Shown: positions 1-5,916, counted from the stretch's first letter. The stretch: DNA of 8,026 nucleotides from Deltaproteobacteria bacterium (GCA_026388755.1 JAPLJE010000525.1:1-8026); one strand, 5' to 3'. Notes: a model not told the origin generated them from the sequence alone. Numbers and translations: made by a program.

Positions 1-827
1 ACCACCGGCGATGCCTGGATTCCATAATCCAGAATCGCTCCCAGCTCCTCAACGTTGACGCCTGGAACCACCATGGGAACCAGCACAACGCCAAGGCCCG
101 CATCCCCGCAGCGTGAGATGGCCAGATATTTTTCAGCCAGAAGACCGCGCCCCCGGAGGCGGAGATAGACCTCATCGGAGACGCCGTCAAACTGGAGGAA
201 AACCGATGAGAGCCCCGCGTCTTTAAGCCTTTGGGCATAGCTTTTTTCCCGTGCCAGTCGCAGGCCATTGGTATTGAGCTGAATAAACGCAAAATCCTTA
301 CGCCGCCCCATTTCGATGATTTGCGGCAGATCGTCCCGAACCGTGGGCTCGCCGCCGGAAATCTGAATGTTGCAGCCGGGAGCCGCATGTTTAATCCTGT
401 CAAACCAGAATTGAATAACATCAAGGGCCGGGTCGGGTTTTGGGGCGTTTCCTGCTGCCGCAAAACAATACGGGCAGGCAAGGTTGCAGCGTCCGGTGAC
501 TTCCAGAAGCGCAGTACAGGTGATTTGCCTGTGCGCTTCGCAGAGTCCGCAGTCAAAGGGACAACCTTTTGCAATATCCACATAACATACGGGAGGCCGG
601 ACTGGCAGTTTGGGGCGGGTCCATGTTTCAAACGCCGGATTTCCGCGCCAGATCACGGTATCGAATATCCCGTGAACGTCGCAACGCTTTTCCAGATACA
701 CATCCCGGCCATCCGTCACCCGAAAGGCCGGAATTATTTTCAGACACGCCGGACACAGGCTTTCGGTCCGGGACAGCACCCGCCGGACAGACTGGCCAGT
801 TCCGTCATTCAACAGTTCCACGCTCAA
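1..827 (-). CDS. Radical SAM enzyme of the Tes/MJ0619-like class (3' end outside window)
   Basis: The minus-strand frame is open from a stop near 881 to the window edge, giving about 275 residues of a longer protein. No ATG lies in frame at the front. I chose TTG at 827 because GAGGGA sits just upstream; GTG at 821 is the alternative. In order, I see CPAC (residues 25-28), a C49xxH52G motif, CPFDCGLC (Cys89, 93, 96) with a further Cys104, then the radical SAM cluster motif CNLACPYC (Cys114, 118, 121) and SGGEP (157-161), which binds SAM. This cysteine-rich front end before CxxxCxxC is typical of the family of archaeal tetraether synthase Tes and MJ0619, which carry auxiliary iron-sulfur clusters. 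Members couple or alkylate unreactive carbons of lipids or pterins. The substrate here cannot be read from the sequence. The gene starts 60 bases after the DJ-1 gene on the same strand, so co-transcription is likely. The class is secure; the exact function is not. Confidence 0.88.
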   Translation of the reverse strand, partial: MSVELLNDGTGQSVRRVLSRTESLCPACLKIIPAFRVTDGRDVYLEKRCDVHGIFDTVIWRGNPAFETWTRPKLPVRPPVCYVDIAKGCPFDCGLCEAHRQITCTALLEVTGRCNLACPYCFAAAGNAPKPDPALDVIQFWFDRIKHAAPGCNIQISGGEPTVRDDLPQIIEMGRRKDFAFIQLNTNGLRLAREKSYAQRLKDAGLSSVFLQFDGVSDEVYLRLRGRGLLAEKYLAISRCGDAGLGVVLVPMVVPGVNVEELGAILDYGIQASPV

Positions 828-887
828 AAACGAAAATCCCTCATTTTTTTCCCAATGCCATAACCCACATCGTCCGGCTTACGCACC

Positions 888-1469
888 CTAAAGCTTGATT
901 TCCGTCCCCAGCACTTTCAAAAATTTTGCCAGCCAGTCCGGATGGGCCGGCCATGCCGGGGCAGTGACCAGATTGCCATCCACATGGCCCTTGTCGATCG
1001 GAATATCGGCATAAATTCCGCCTGACTGCGTGACATCCGGCCCAACAGCGGGATATGCCGAGCAACTCCTTCCTTTCAGGATACCGGATGCGGCCAGAAT
1101 CTGCGCGCCATGACAGATGGCAGCGATCGGCTTTTTGGCCGAATCAAAATGCTTCACGATCGCTATCACATCGGGATTCAACCGAATGTATTCCGGAGCC
1201 CTGCCGCCCGGCAGCACCAGCGCGTCATAGGCTTCCGCCTTTACATCCTCAAAACTGGCATTCAGTGTAAAATTATGACCGGGTTTTTCACTGTAGGTCT
1301 GATCCCCTTCAAAGTCATGGATCGCGGTCCGCACCGTATCGCCGGCTTTTTTGCCGGGACAAACGGCATGCACCGTATGCCCGACCATCAGCAATGCCTG
1401 AAATGGCACCATCACTTCATAGTCCTCTACAAAATCACCGACAAGCATCAGAATTTTTTTAGCCGTCAT
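888..1469 (-). CDS. DJ-1/PfpI family protein (class I glutamine amidotransferase fold)
   Basis: This is a 193-residue protein of normal family length. The front end GDFVEDYE supplies the conserved acidic residue (Glu15), and AAICHGAQ supplies the nucleophile elbow (Cys119, His120). [13 protein letters not shown] resembles the DJ-1D/YhbO/PfpI branch. Relatives act as glyoxalase III or methylglyoxal/protein deglycases, as chaperones or, for PfpI, as a protease; the sequence does not decide between these. It is probably a cytosolic stress protein. The start is ATG 1469, because GGAGG at 1479-1475 lies five bases before it; ATG 1481 has no ribosome site. The start overlaps the stop of the PIN-toxin gene in an ATGA, implying translational coupling. 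The gene is clearly GC-rich (37 of 60 bases in 1201-1260), unlike the toxin-antitoxin genes in front, so the pairing is probably recent. Confidence 0.93.
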   Translation of the reverse strand: MTAKKILMLVGDFVEDYEVMVPFQALLMVGHTVHAVCPGKKAGDTVRTAIHDFEGDQTYSEKPGHNFTLNASFEDVKAEAYDALVLPGGRAPEYIRLNPDVIAIVKHFDSAKKPIAAICHGAQILAASGILKGRSCSAYPAVGPDVTQSGGIYADIPIDKGHVDGNLVTAPAWPAHPDWLAKFLKVLGTEIKL

Positions 1470-1852
1470 AATGACCTCCATTTTTTAGGGAAATATTTAA
1501 CGCCTTTTACATTTTTAAAATCAGAATCTAGCGTCCATACAATGGCATCATATTGTTTTGCTGTTGCCAAAATAATGCTGTCGGCCATTGGCAATTTATG
1601 CTCTAAACTGAGCTTTGAAGCAGCTAATGCTAACGATGGAGTTAAGTCCACAACTTTTCCTTTATTCATAGCAGCGATAGCCTGGAGGGCCTTATTTTCC
1701 CCTGACTCTCGCAAAACTACCTTGAAAACTTCATAAAGAGTTATTGTTGGAACAACGAGGGCCTCTGGATCATTTAAGAGTTCGTGGAAGCGTTCCGCAT
1801 GTGGTTCATCGGCAAAATATTCAAGCCAGCCGGAGGAATCGACAATATTCAT
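1466..1852 (-). CDS. vapC: VapC-like PIN-domain toxin (ribonuclease)
   Basis: This 128-residue protein has the size and layout of a type II toxin of the PIN family. The metal-binding acidic residues are all visible: Asp5 in VDSSGW, Glu41 in LYEVFK, Asp91 in [10 protein letters not shown], and Asp109/Asp111 in TLDSDF. PIN toxins are Mg2+ or Mn2+ dependent RNases that cut tRNA or rRNA and stop translation; the RNA target cannot be read here. The start ATG 1852 overlaps the antitoxin stop (ATGA), with a GAGAGGAAG-type ribosome site inside the antitoxin's end. The stop at 1468-1466 in turn overlaps the start of the DJ-1 gene in a second ATGA. The active site is intact, so the gene looks functional. 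vapC is used in the broad family sense. Confidence 0.92.
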   Translation of the reverse strand: MNIVDSSGWLEYFADEPHAERFHELLNDPEALVVPTITLYEVFKVVLRESGENKALQAIAAMNKGKVVDLTPSLALAASKLSLEHKLPMADSIILATAKQYDAIVWTLDSDFKNVKGVKYFPKKWRSL

Positions 1853-2055
1853 AACCTATCTTCCTCTCTTTTGAATTCAGTATTAATGCCTTTCAAGAAC
1901 CCACGAAGCTGTTTAATGTCCAGTTCCGGAATAAGTTCAATGCGCCCTTCAAATTCAATAACCTGCATTTTCTGACCTGGACGAAGATGTAATGTATCTC
2001 TTATTGATTTTGGTATGACGACTTGATATTTGGGTGAAACTGTTACCGATTGCAT
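1849..2055 (-). CDS. vapB: AbrB/MazE/SpoVT-fold antitoxin, VapB-like
   Basis: A 68-residue protein. The N-terminal half (VTVSPKYQVVIPKSIRDTL, then LRPGQKMQVIEFEGRIEL) is a swapped-hairpin AbrB-type DNA-binding domain. The C-terminal third, from about residue 47 (IKQLRGFLKG onward, charged and helical), is the segment that normally wraps around and blocks the PIN toxin. The start ATG 2055 follows GGAGG (2066-2062) with six bases between. It precedes the toxin gene and overlaps it by four bases, the standard antitoxin-first order. Antitoxins of this type repress their own promoter as a dimer or as a complex with toxin; a palindrome upstream of the gene is a good candidate operator. Assignment to VapB rather than another AbrB-fold antitoxin rests on the PIN partner. 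Confidence 0.92.
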   Translation of the reverse strand: MQSVTVSPKYQVVIPKSIRDTLHLRPGQKMQVIEFEGRIELIPELDIKQLRGFLKGINTEFKREEDRL

Positions 2056-2065
2056 ATAAAACCTC

Positions 2066-2116
2066 CATCGATATTGTTATTGTATTACGATATCATAATC
2101 GATGAAAATTTGTCAA
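2066..2116 (-). promoter_or_regulatory. Candidate vapBC promoter with overlapping palindromic operator
   Basis: On the minus strand TTGACA (2116-2111) is a perfect -35 hexamer; 18 bases on lies TATCGT (2092-2087), a weak -10. A 16-bp palindrome with one mismatch, ATTACGATATCATAAT (2084-2099), covers that -10. An outer inverted repeat, CATCGAT (2066-2072) and ATCGATG (2098-2104), flanks it and ends at the ribosome site. The layout fits autorepression by the AbrB-fold antitoxin. The hexamers and palindromes are seen; the regulatory role is inferred. Confidence 0.55.
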
Positions 2117-2140
2117 ATGTGCAAGAATAAAGAGAATAAA

Positions 2141-2373
2141 GGGGACAGATTTATTTGTTCAATTTCATCGGCCTTCCCTGCCCTCTGAACTCCACCCGCA
2201 CAGATTGTCTAGATAATACTGATAATCCTCTTCTGATGCAAATACGACCTGCCTGTTGTGGCATCACTGGATGATGTGGTACGGATAGCCCATTACAACT
2301 ATTCGAGCTGTTCTTGGCATGCACAACCCTTAACGCAACAATTTCCATTTGGCAAAATAATAAATCTGTCCCC
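2141..2373 (-). mobile_element. Internally deleted RAYT/IS200-like element with 15-bp terminal inverted repeats
   Basis: The element is bounded by a perfect 15-bp inverted repeat: GGGGACAGATTTATT (2141-2155) and AATAAATCTGTCCCC (2359-2373). Inside, on the minus strand, lies the broken N-terminus of a REP-associated tyrosine transposase, reached after a leader of about 40 bases. Nothing of the catalytic HUH or Tyr region remains, so the element could move only if an intact relative supplied transposase. No clear target-site duplication is visible at the edges. The right edge lies seven bases beyond the stop codon of the CDF-like gene. A 74-codon frame also spans most of it, but it carries no family signature. 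Confidence 0.8.
2165..2320 (-). pseudogene. RAYT (Y1_Tnp, TnpA_REP) N-terminal fragment, with in-frame stop
   Basis: Reading from ATG 2320 gives MPRTARIVVMGYPYHIIQ, a TGA at 2266-2264, then CHNRQVVFASEEDYQYYL (the last codons near 2210). This is the start of the REP-associated tyrosine transposase family, whose members normally read ...HHIIQRGHNRQVVFA. The TGA thus stands at the usual Arg (probably CGA to TGA) and the next codon, Gly, has become Cys. Similarity stops near codon 45. The frame ends at TGA 2167-2165, after a short arginine-rich tail that may be the old C-terminus joined by an internal deletion. The His-hydrophobe-His and tyrosine catalytic motifs are missing, so it is dead. Confidence 0.82.
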
Positions 2374-2379
2374 ATTTTC

Positions 2380-3279
2380 CTACAATACTTTCGGTATTAA
2401 TCTGAAACGAACATCCTGTATCTCCTGATTCATCCTCAATGCCATGTGCTGTTCAATCTGGTTGATTTTTTCAAGCGAGATTCCCTGATCAAAAAATAAT
2501 TCCATCTCAATGATTTTCTGTTTTCCATTCTGCCTTGAGAACAACGTACCAAAACCTGAATATTCTTCATAGAACTCCGCAGCGACTTTTAGTATTTTAA
2601 GCATGTCTTTTTCAGGCAGGGGCAGATCGACAAGCGAACGAAAGTTTTCGATGATGAGGGGCAAACCAACCCTGAGCATATATATTGAAAGTATGACCGA
2701 CAAAACCGGGTCAACACGAACGCTTAAAAAGTGCAGTTTGGCAATTGATAAGAAGAATCCTGCCAGGAATGCTAAAAACAAGAATAAATCTGATGTCAGG
2801 GAAACTTTAAAATTGACATTATAAGCTTTCAACAGGGGGGTGGGATTGGGATTTCGCTTGATGATGCGGTTTGTCCATATGGTCAGCATCAGTGTCATGA
2901 GAAATGACAGGGCTACCGGAACCTGGCACAGAAGATAGGTAACGCTGGGTAACGGAGAAAACAATTTAGTGATGGATACGATGAGAAAATAGACCCCCAG
3001 GGGAACGATGGAAACTCCGAAGAGAAAAGAGGAGAAATTCTCCAATTTCCCAGTCCCGTTAGGATACAAGAATCGATTCTCTTTCAGCATGATCCGTATG
3101 GAGACCAGTGCAAAAAGCTTAACAGTAATGGCAGCGGCGGCCCAGACAAAATACAAGAGCAACGTGACTGAACCTGTGATCAGTGAGAAAATGATTGATA
3201 AGGGTGTGATAATAAGCGAGGTACAAACACTCACTTCACTGATTCTCTTTAAGCCCTTTAATTCGTCCAGATTATTCAT
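2380..3279 (-). CDS. CDF-fold membrane protein with degenerate metal site, linked to eanBA
   Basis: This 299-residue protein has the cation diffusion facilitator layout: about six hydrophobic segments (roughly residues 18-42, 44-64, 83-104, 113-135, 160-181 and 190-211), then a cytoplasmic alpha/beta domain from about 220. Fold landmarks are clear: GSVTLL before helix 2, YPNGTGKLENF after it (usually yGhgKaE), VDPVLSVILSIYML in helix 6, and SLVDLPLP at the domain border. The helix 2 acidic pair is replaced by Tyr43 and Ala47, and in helix 5 only Asp164 remains, with Ser160 in the usual His/Asp place. Three of the four transmembrane metal ligands therefore seem lost, so ordinary zinc or iron export is doubtful. 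It starts 23 bases after eanA, at ATG 3279 with a weak GGTGA; TTG 3285 is possible. The shared operon suggests a role with ergothioneine, its precursors, or sulfur supply, but that is inference. Confidence 0.8.
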   Translation of the reverse strand: MNNLDELKGLKRISEVSVCTSLIITPLSIIFSLITGSVTLLLYFVWAAAAITVKLFALVSIRIMLKENRFLYPNGTGKLENFSSFLFGVSIVPLGVYFLIVSITKLFSPLPSVTYLLCQVPVALSFLMTLMLTIWTNRIIKRNPNPTPLLKAYNVNFKVSLTSDLFLFLAFLAGFFLSIAKLHFLSVRVDPVLSVILSIYMLRVGLPLIIENFRSLVDLPLPEKDMLKILKVAAEFYEEYSGFGTLFSRQNGKQKIIEMELFFDQGISLEKINQIEQHMALRMNQEIQDVRFRLIPKVL

Positions 3280-3302
3280 GCGCAATATTCACCGATCAGG
3301 TT

Positions 3303-4301
3303 TCATAATTGAAAATGCACCAACGAAAACCATTGGTTCATATCGGTATAAATTTCTTTTATCTGCAAGCCGCTGATTTCAGCCAATCGGTGAATATGGC
3401 CGGAATCGTATTTATGTGAGTTTTCGGAATGGATGGTTTCTCCTTCCTTTAAAAAGATTTTACTGTTTATATGCGGACTGGTGACTTCGATATTTACAAG
3501 GGCTTTGAGGTGCATTTCGATCCGGGCATCTGCAATATTATAAAATGAATAGTGATCAAACTGGTCAGGATCAAAATTGGTTTTAACATAACGATTAACA
3601 ACATTCAGCATGTTTTTATTAAATGCAGCCGTTTTCCCCTGTTCATCATTATATGCCTTTTCCAGAATTTTAATATCCTTCACCATGTCAAATCCAATCA
3701 GTAATTGGTCACCAGGATTCATCCATAATTTTAAGTTTAACAGGAAAGGTATTTCCTGTGTTCTACTAAGATTTCCGAATGTACTTCCAAAAAAACAGAT
3801 CAACTTGTTTTCATCATCCGGAATTGCTTTAAAATGCTTTATAAAATCGGCAAGGACCCCATGAATGCGGATGCCGGGATATTTCTTTGAAACCATTTCG
3901 GCTGATTTTATAATGGAGGTTTTGTTTATATCAACAGGGATGTAGGCTGTCTCTTCGAAATTTCTGTCTGGTATGGCATCCAGGAGAATTGAAATTTTTG
4001 AACAATCTCCGCTGCCAAGTTCAACTATATTTTTAATTAATGAACTATTCACAATCCGGGGGGCGGCTTCCTTCAGGATAGCTCGCTCGGTTCGTGTAAG
4101 ATAGTATTCCGGCAATCCGGTAATCTCTTCGAAAAGGGCCGAACCGGTACTATCGTAAAAAAAACGGCTCGATATATATTTAGGGGCGGCTGAAAGACCA
4201 GTTAAAATTTCAGTTATAATATCTTGAACGCTTTCATGAACCAGGAAATCATTGATAGCAATTGGACTGTTCATGTAAGTTGGCATTTTGAGAGCGTTCA
4301 T
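3303..4301 (-). CDS. eanA: L-histidine N-alpha-methyltransferase (EgtD family; anaerobic-pathway EanA)
   Basis: The enzyme trimethylates histidine with three SAM to give hercynine, the first step of ergothioneine synthesis; it is cytosolic. The 332 residues match EgtD end to end. Visible signatures are RFFYDSTGSALFEEIT (Tyr49), LPEYYLTRTE (63-72), the SAM loop VELGSGDCSK (93-102), PVDINK (122-127), FFGSTFGN (Asn177, histidine side-chain contact), AYNDEQGKTAAFN (Tyr217), RIEMHL (260-265) and HSENSHKY (Glu293 and Ser295, which in mycobacterial EgtD hold the substrate amine and imidazole). All key residues are present. The start ATG 4301 has little ribosome site; Met6 and Met10 are alternatives, but the spacing to the YD motif suits Met1. 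It lies 32 bases after eanB and 23 before the CDF-like gene. I name it eanA because its partner is an EanB rhodanese, not an EgtB oxygenase. Confidence 0.93.
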   Translation of the reverse strand: MNALKMPTYMNSPIAINDFLVHESVQDIITEILTGLSAAPKYISSRFFYDSTGSALFEEITGLPEYYLTRTERAILKEAAPRIVNSSLIKNIVELGSGDCSKISILLDAIPDRNFEETAYIPVDINKTSIIKSAEMVSKKYPGIRIHGVLADFIKHFKAIPDDENKLICFFGSTFGNLSRTQEIPFLLNLKLWMNPGDQLLIGFDMVKDIKILEKAYNDEQGKTAAFNKNMLNVVNRYVKTNFDPDQFDHYSFYNIADARIEMHLKALVNIEVTSPHINSKIFLKEGETIHSENSHKYDSGHIHRLAEISGLQIKEIYTDMNQWFSLVHFQL

Positions 4302-4333
4302 TTTTTAAACGTAATTGTCGGTTTTCCGAAAAC

Positions 4334-5641
4334 TTAGAATACTGAATTATGAATCTCAGGTACTCCGGTTTCAATAGGGTTATCCGGATCGTTGCTCCAT
4401 TCGAACCATCCTCCGTCGTAAACCGATACCCTTGGCCACCCCATAAGCCATGCATTGAACCAGGCTTCGCTTCCACGCCATCCGGTACCGCAATAAAAAG
4501 CCAAATGCTTATCAGATGTAATTCCGCTTTTTATCCAGTTTTCTGCTATTTCATGATATTCGCGGCTTGTGTGATCAAAATTCCTGTAATTCTCCATATG
4601 GTAAGCATCTGAACCGCAGCCGGCAAAAATTGCTCCCGGAATCCTGCCTTTTTTCTCGATATAATTGTATCCGCTTACTTCGCCGATATATTCAGGCCAA
4701 CTGCGCACGCATACAAGTTCGGAACCGTTTGAGGCAATGATTTGCATGACTTCAGGCATATCAACCGCAAATTCAGGATGAACAGGGATACTTGCGCCAA
4801 ATTCAGAGACCGGTTTTTTCGGTTCATCTATATAAGAAATTTCATATTCCTCGTCCTGCCAGGACTGAAATCCTCCATTGAGTACCCTTACGTCTCTCAC
4901 CCCGGCATACATCAATATAAAAGCGCAACGAAATGCTCCTATATCGCCTGCCGCACTGCCAGGGAACGGGTCTTTACTATCGGGCGACATGAATTTGCCA
5001 TACATCACTACGGTAGTTTCTGCAGTAATTCCGTGCTCCTCCAATGCTTTCTTGAGTTCCTGAGGACTCCTCCTGTTCCATGTTTCCGGCGCTTCTATAG
5101 CCAGGGTATCCATGTCGATCGCCCCTGGAATATGGCCACTTAAATAGGCATCCCGATTGCGGTAGTGAGCATGTACAACAACATATTTATCGTTTTTGAT
5201 ATATGGAGGATGATCACCTGAAATCAGCATATTTAACCAGAGAGCCGGGACCAGTTGCTGGAAGCGATTCAGATGTTGCATTGGAAGTTCAGGATTTTCT
5301 GTCCATTCCTTTACAAACCAATTGTAAACAGAAACATGATCATATCCTGATTTTAAAAGACGCGTCGCGACCTTACCTGAATCAACAGCATTATATCCAT
5401 AGACAATGATATGATGTTCGGGAAGAATCTGCTTATTCCTTACCATCTCTATCCAATCAATATATGTCATCAATTTAACCGGTAAACTCCTTGCATTCTT
5501 AATATGCCCGCCACGGGCTTCGTTCTGTAACTGCCAGCCATTATAAGCATCTACAGGCCTCACATCAATGATCTTGATTTCCTGCTTTTCAATCAGGAGT
5601 ACGAGTTCACTTGTTGATACTTCCTTTAAAGCATTAACCAT
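4334..5641 (-). CDS. eanB: EanB-type ergothioneine synthase (three-domain rhodanese, hercynine sulfurtransferase)
   Basis: EanB, described from Chlorobium limicola, takes sulfane sulfur from polysulfide as a cysteine persulfide and inserts it at imidazole C2 of hercynine, giving ergothioneine in one oxygen-free step. This 435-residue protein has three rhodanese modules (about 5-125, 130-290, 295-425). The first two lack a loop cysteine (IVYGYNAVDSG and VVMYGKFMSPDS); the third has FYCGTGWRGSEAW with Cys384. Recalling C. limicola numbering, an offset of 28 places Cys384 at Cys412, Tyr325 at Tyr353 and Glu317 at Glu345, the active-site residues I remember. Other landmarks are VRPVDAYNGW, HAHYRNRDAYLSGHIPGA, ETWNRRSPQELKKALEEHGI and SGYNYIEKKGRIPGAIFAG. 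The start ATG 5641 follows AAGGA (5654-5650) by eight bases; an upstream GTG at 5725 has no such support and lies in transposase-remnant DNA. It is first in the run eanB-eanA-CDF-like. A generic thiosulfate sulfurtransferase is unlikely, given the match and the neighbour. Confidence 0.93.
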   Translation of the reverse strand: MVNALKEVSTSELVLLIEKQEIKIIDVRPVDAYNGWQLQNEARGGHIKNARSLPVKLMTYIDWIEMVRNKQILPEHHIIVYGYNAVDSGKVATRLLKSGYDHVSVYNWFVKEWTENPELPMQHLNRFQQLVPALWLNMLISGDHPPYIKNDKYVVVHAHYRNRDAYLSGHIPGAIDMDTLAIEAPETWNRRSPQELKKALEEHGITAETTVVMYGKFMSPDSKDPFPGSAAGDIGAFRCAFILMYAGVRDVRVLNGGFQSWQDEEYEISYIDEPKKPVSEFGASIPVHPEFAVDMPEVMQIIASNGSELVCVRSWPEYIGEVSGYNYIEKKGRIPGAIFAGCGSDAYHMENYRNFDHTSREYHEIAENWIKSGITSDKHLAFYCGTGWRGSEAWFNAWLMGWPRVSVYDGGWFEWSNDPDNPIETGVPEIHNSVF

Positions 5642-5812
5642 GATTTGTGTCCTTTTGGCCCTTTTACCCATTCCACATATCTCTTCGCATGCTTCTTCCG
5701 GTTGTCGGCAAGTCCCATATAGCACGGATCAAAATCCAGTTTCCCATAGGCTTCCGGTTTTCTTCTCAAACTTGTTCAGATATCTTGTCTGCCGCACAAT
5801 AAATCTGTTCCC
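5626..5812 (-). pseudogene. Second RAYT remnant, scrambled and running into the eanB start
   Basis: A GGGAACAGATTTATT end sequence (5812-5798) is followed at 5794 by RQTRYLNKFEKKTGSLWE, which fits the middle of RAYT proteins (usually ...RYFNrkyGrTGtLWEgRf). At about 5750 the similarity jumps to another frame, AYGKLDFDPCYMGLADNR, then KKHAKRYVEWVKG, like the RAYT C-terminus (DPlYlgLa....R...Y). That frame ends at TAA 5628-5626, after passing over the first codons of eanB. The N-terminal third, the HUH motif and the section between the two blocks are absent. It holds the same strand and end sequence as the remnant at 2141-2373. It is clearly non-functional. I infer a decayed element inserted just in front of eanB. 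Confidence 0.72.
5798..5812. repeat. RAYT-type end repeat AATAAATCTGTTCCC
   Basis: AATAAATCTGTTCCC (plus strand) differs by one base from the terminal repeat AATAAATCTGTCCCC at 2359-2373, in the same orientation. The A/T-rich flanks are also alike (AATTTT after one, ATTTTCC after the other). No partner inverted copy is seen near 5626, so this element has lost its other end. Confidence 0.75.
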
Positions 5813-5829
5813 AATTTTGCCCAGTAATC

Positions 5830-5869
5830 GTGCAAATCTGCACCTATAATTATATTCAAAACTGCACCT
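5830..5869. promoter_or_regulatory. Tandem CAAA(T/A)CTGCACCT repeats upstream of eanB
   Basis: CAAATCTGCACCT (5833-5845) and CAAAACTGCACCT (5857-5869) form a 13-bp direct repeat with one mismatch, 24 bp apart. The first copy also forms an imperfect palindrome, GTGCAAATCTGCAC (5830-5843). Between them a minus-strand TATAAT (5854-5849) could be a -10 element for eanB, although no good -35 lies at the right distance; an activator-dependent promoter would fit. Of the 297 bases between eanB and mocR (5642-5938), this is the likeliest control region: the eanB side is transposase remnant and the mocR side holds only a hairpin. Confidence 0.4.
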
Positions 5870-5877
5870 TTTCCTCC

Positions 5878-5916
5878 GGCAGATTTATGACTATACTTTT
5901 AACTAAATAGTCTGCC
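5878..5916. other. Bulged inverted repeat downstream of mocR
   Basis: GGCA (5878-5881) and GACTAT (5889-5894) pair with ATAGTC (5907-5912) and TGCC (5913-5916), giving a 10-bp stem with a seven-base bulge and a 12-base loop. It begins 22 bases after the mocR stop. On the minus strand no run of T follows, so it is not a standard intrinsic terminator. It could be a weak transcript end or a protein site. Confidence 0.25.

Noticed and set aside
231..863. Long plus-strand open frame (210 codons) at the left edge
   Set aside because: It is the complement of the radical SAM gene, whose minus-strand frame carries clear motifs; the plus frame shows no family signature.
1470..1481. ATG 1481 as start of the DJ-1 gene
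   Set aside because: It has no ribosome site; the GGAGG it contains fits ATG 1469.
1110..1736. Plus-strand open frame of 208 codons across DJ-1 and the toxin gene
   Set aside because: It spans two well-supported minus-strand genes and shows no domain-like pattern.
2151..2375. 74-codon minus-strand frame filling the small element
   Set aside because: The transposase similarity is in a different frame; this frame only reads through both end repeats and resembles nothing I know.
2384..2398. AATAC-GTATT hairpin at the end of the CDF-like gene as terminator
   Set aside because: The stem is only 5 bp and A/T-rich, lies inside the coding end, and no T run follows on the minus strand.
4334..5641. 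Annotation as ordinary thiosulfate or 3-mercaptopyruvate sulfurtransferase
   Set aside because: It has three domains, EanB-specific motifs and an EgtD-family partner next door.
3303..5641. Aerobic EgtABCDE ergothioneine cluster
   Set aside because: No sulfoxide synthase (EgtB), amidotransferase (EgtC), ligase (EgtA) or PLP lyase (EgtE) is present; the aminotransferase-fold protein at 5939-7333 has a GntR domain and is a regulator.
5642..5725. N-terminal extension of EanB from GTG 5725
   Set aside because: The region overlaps a recognisable RAYT remnant in another frame, while ATG 5641 has AAGGA at proper spacing. The extension would give the length I recall for C. limicola EanB, but probably by chance.
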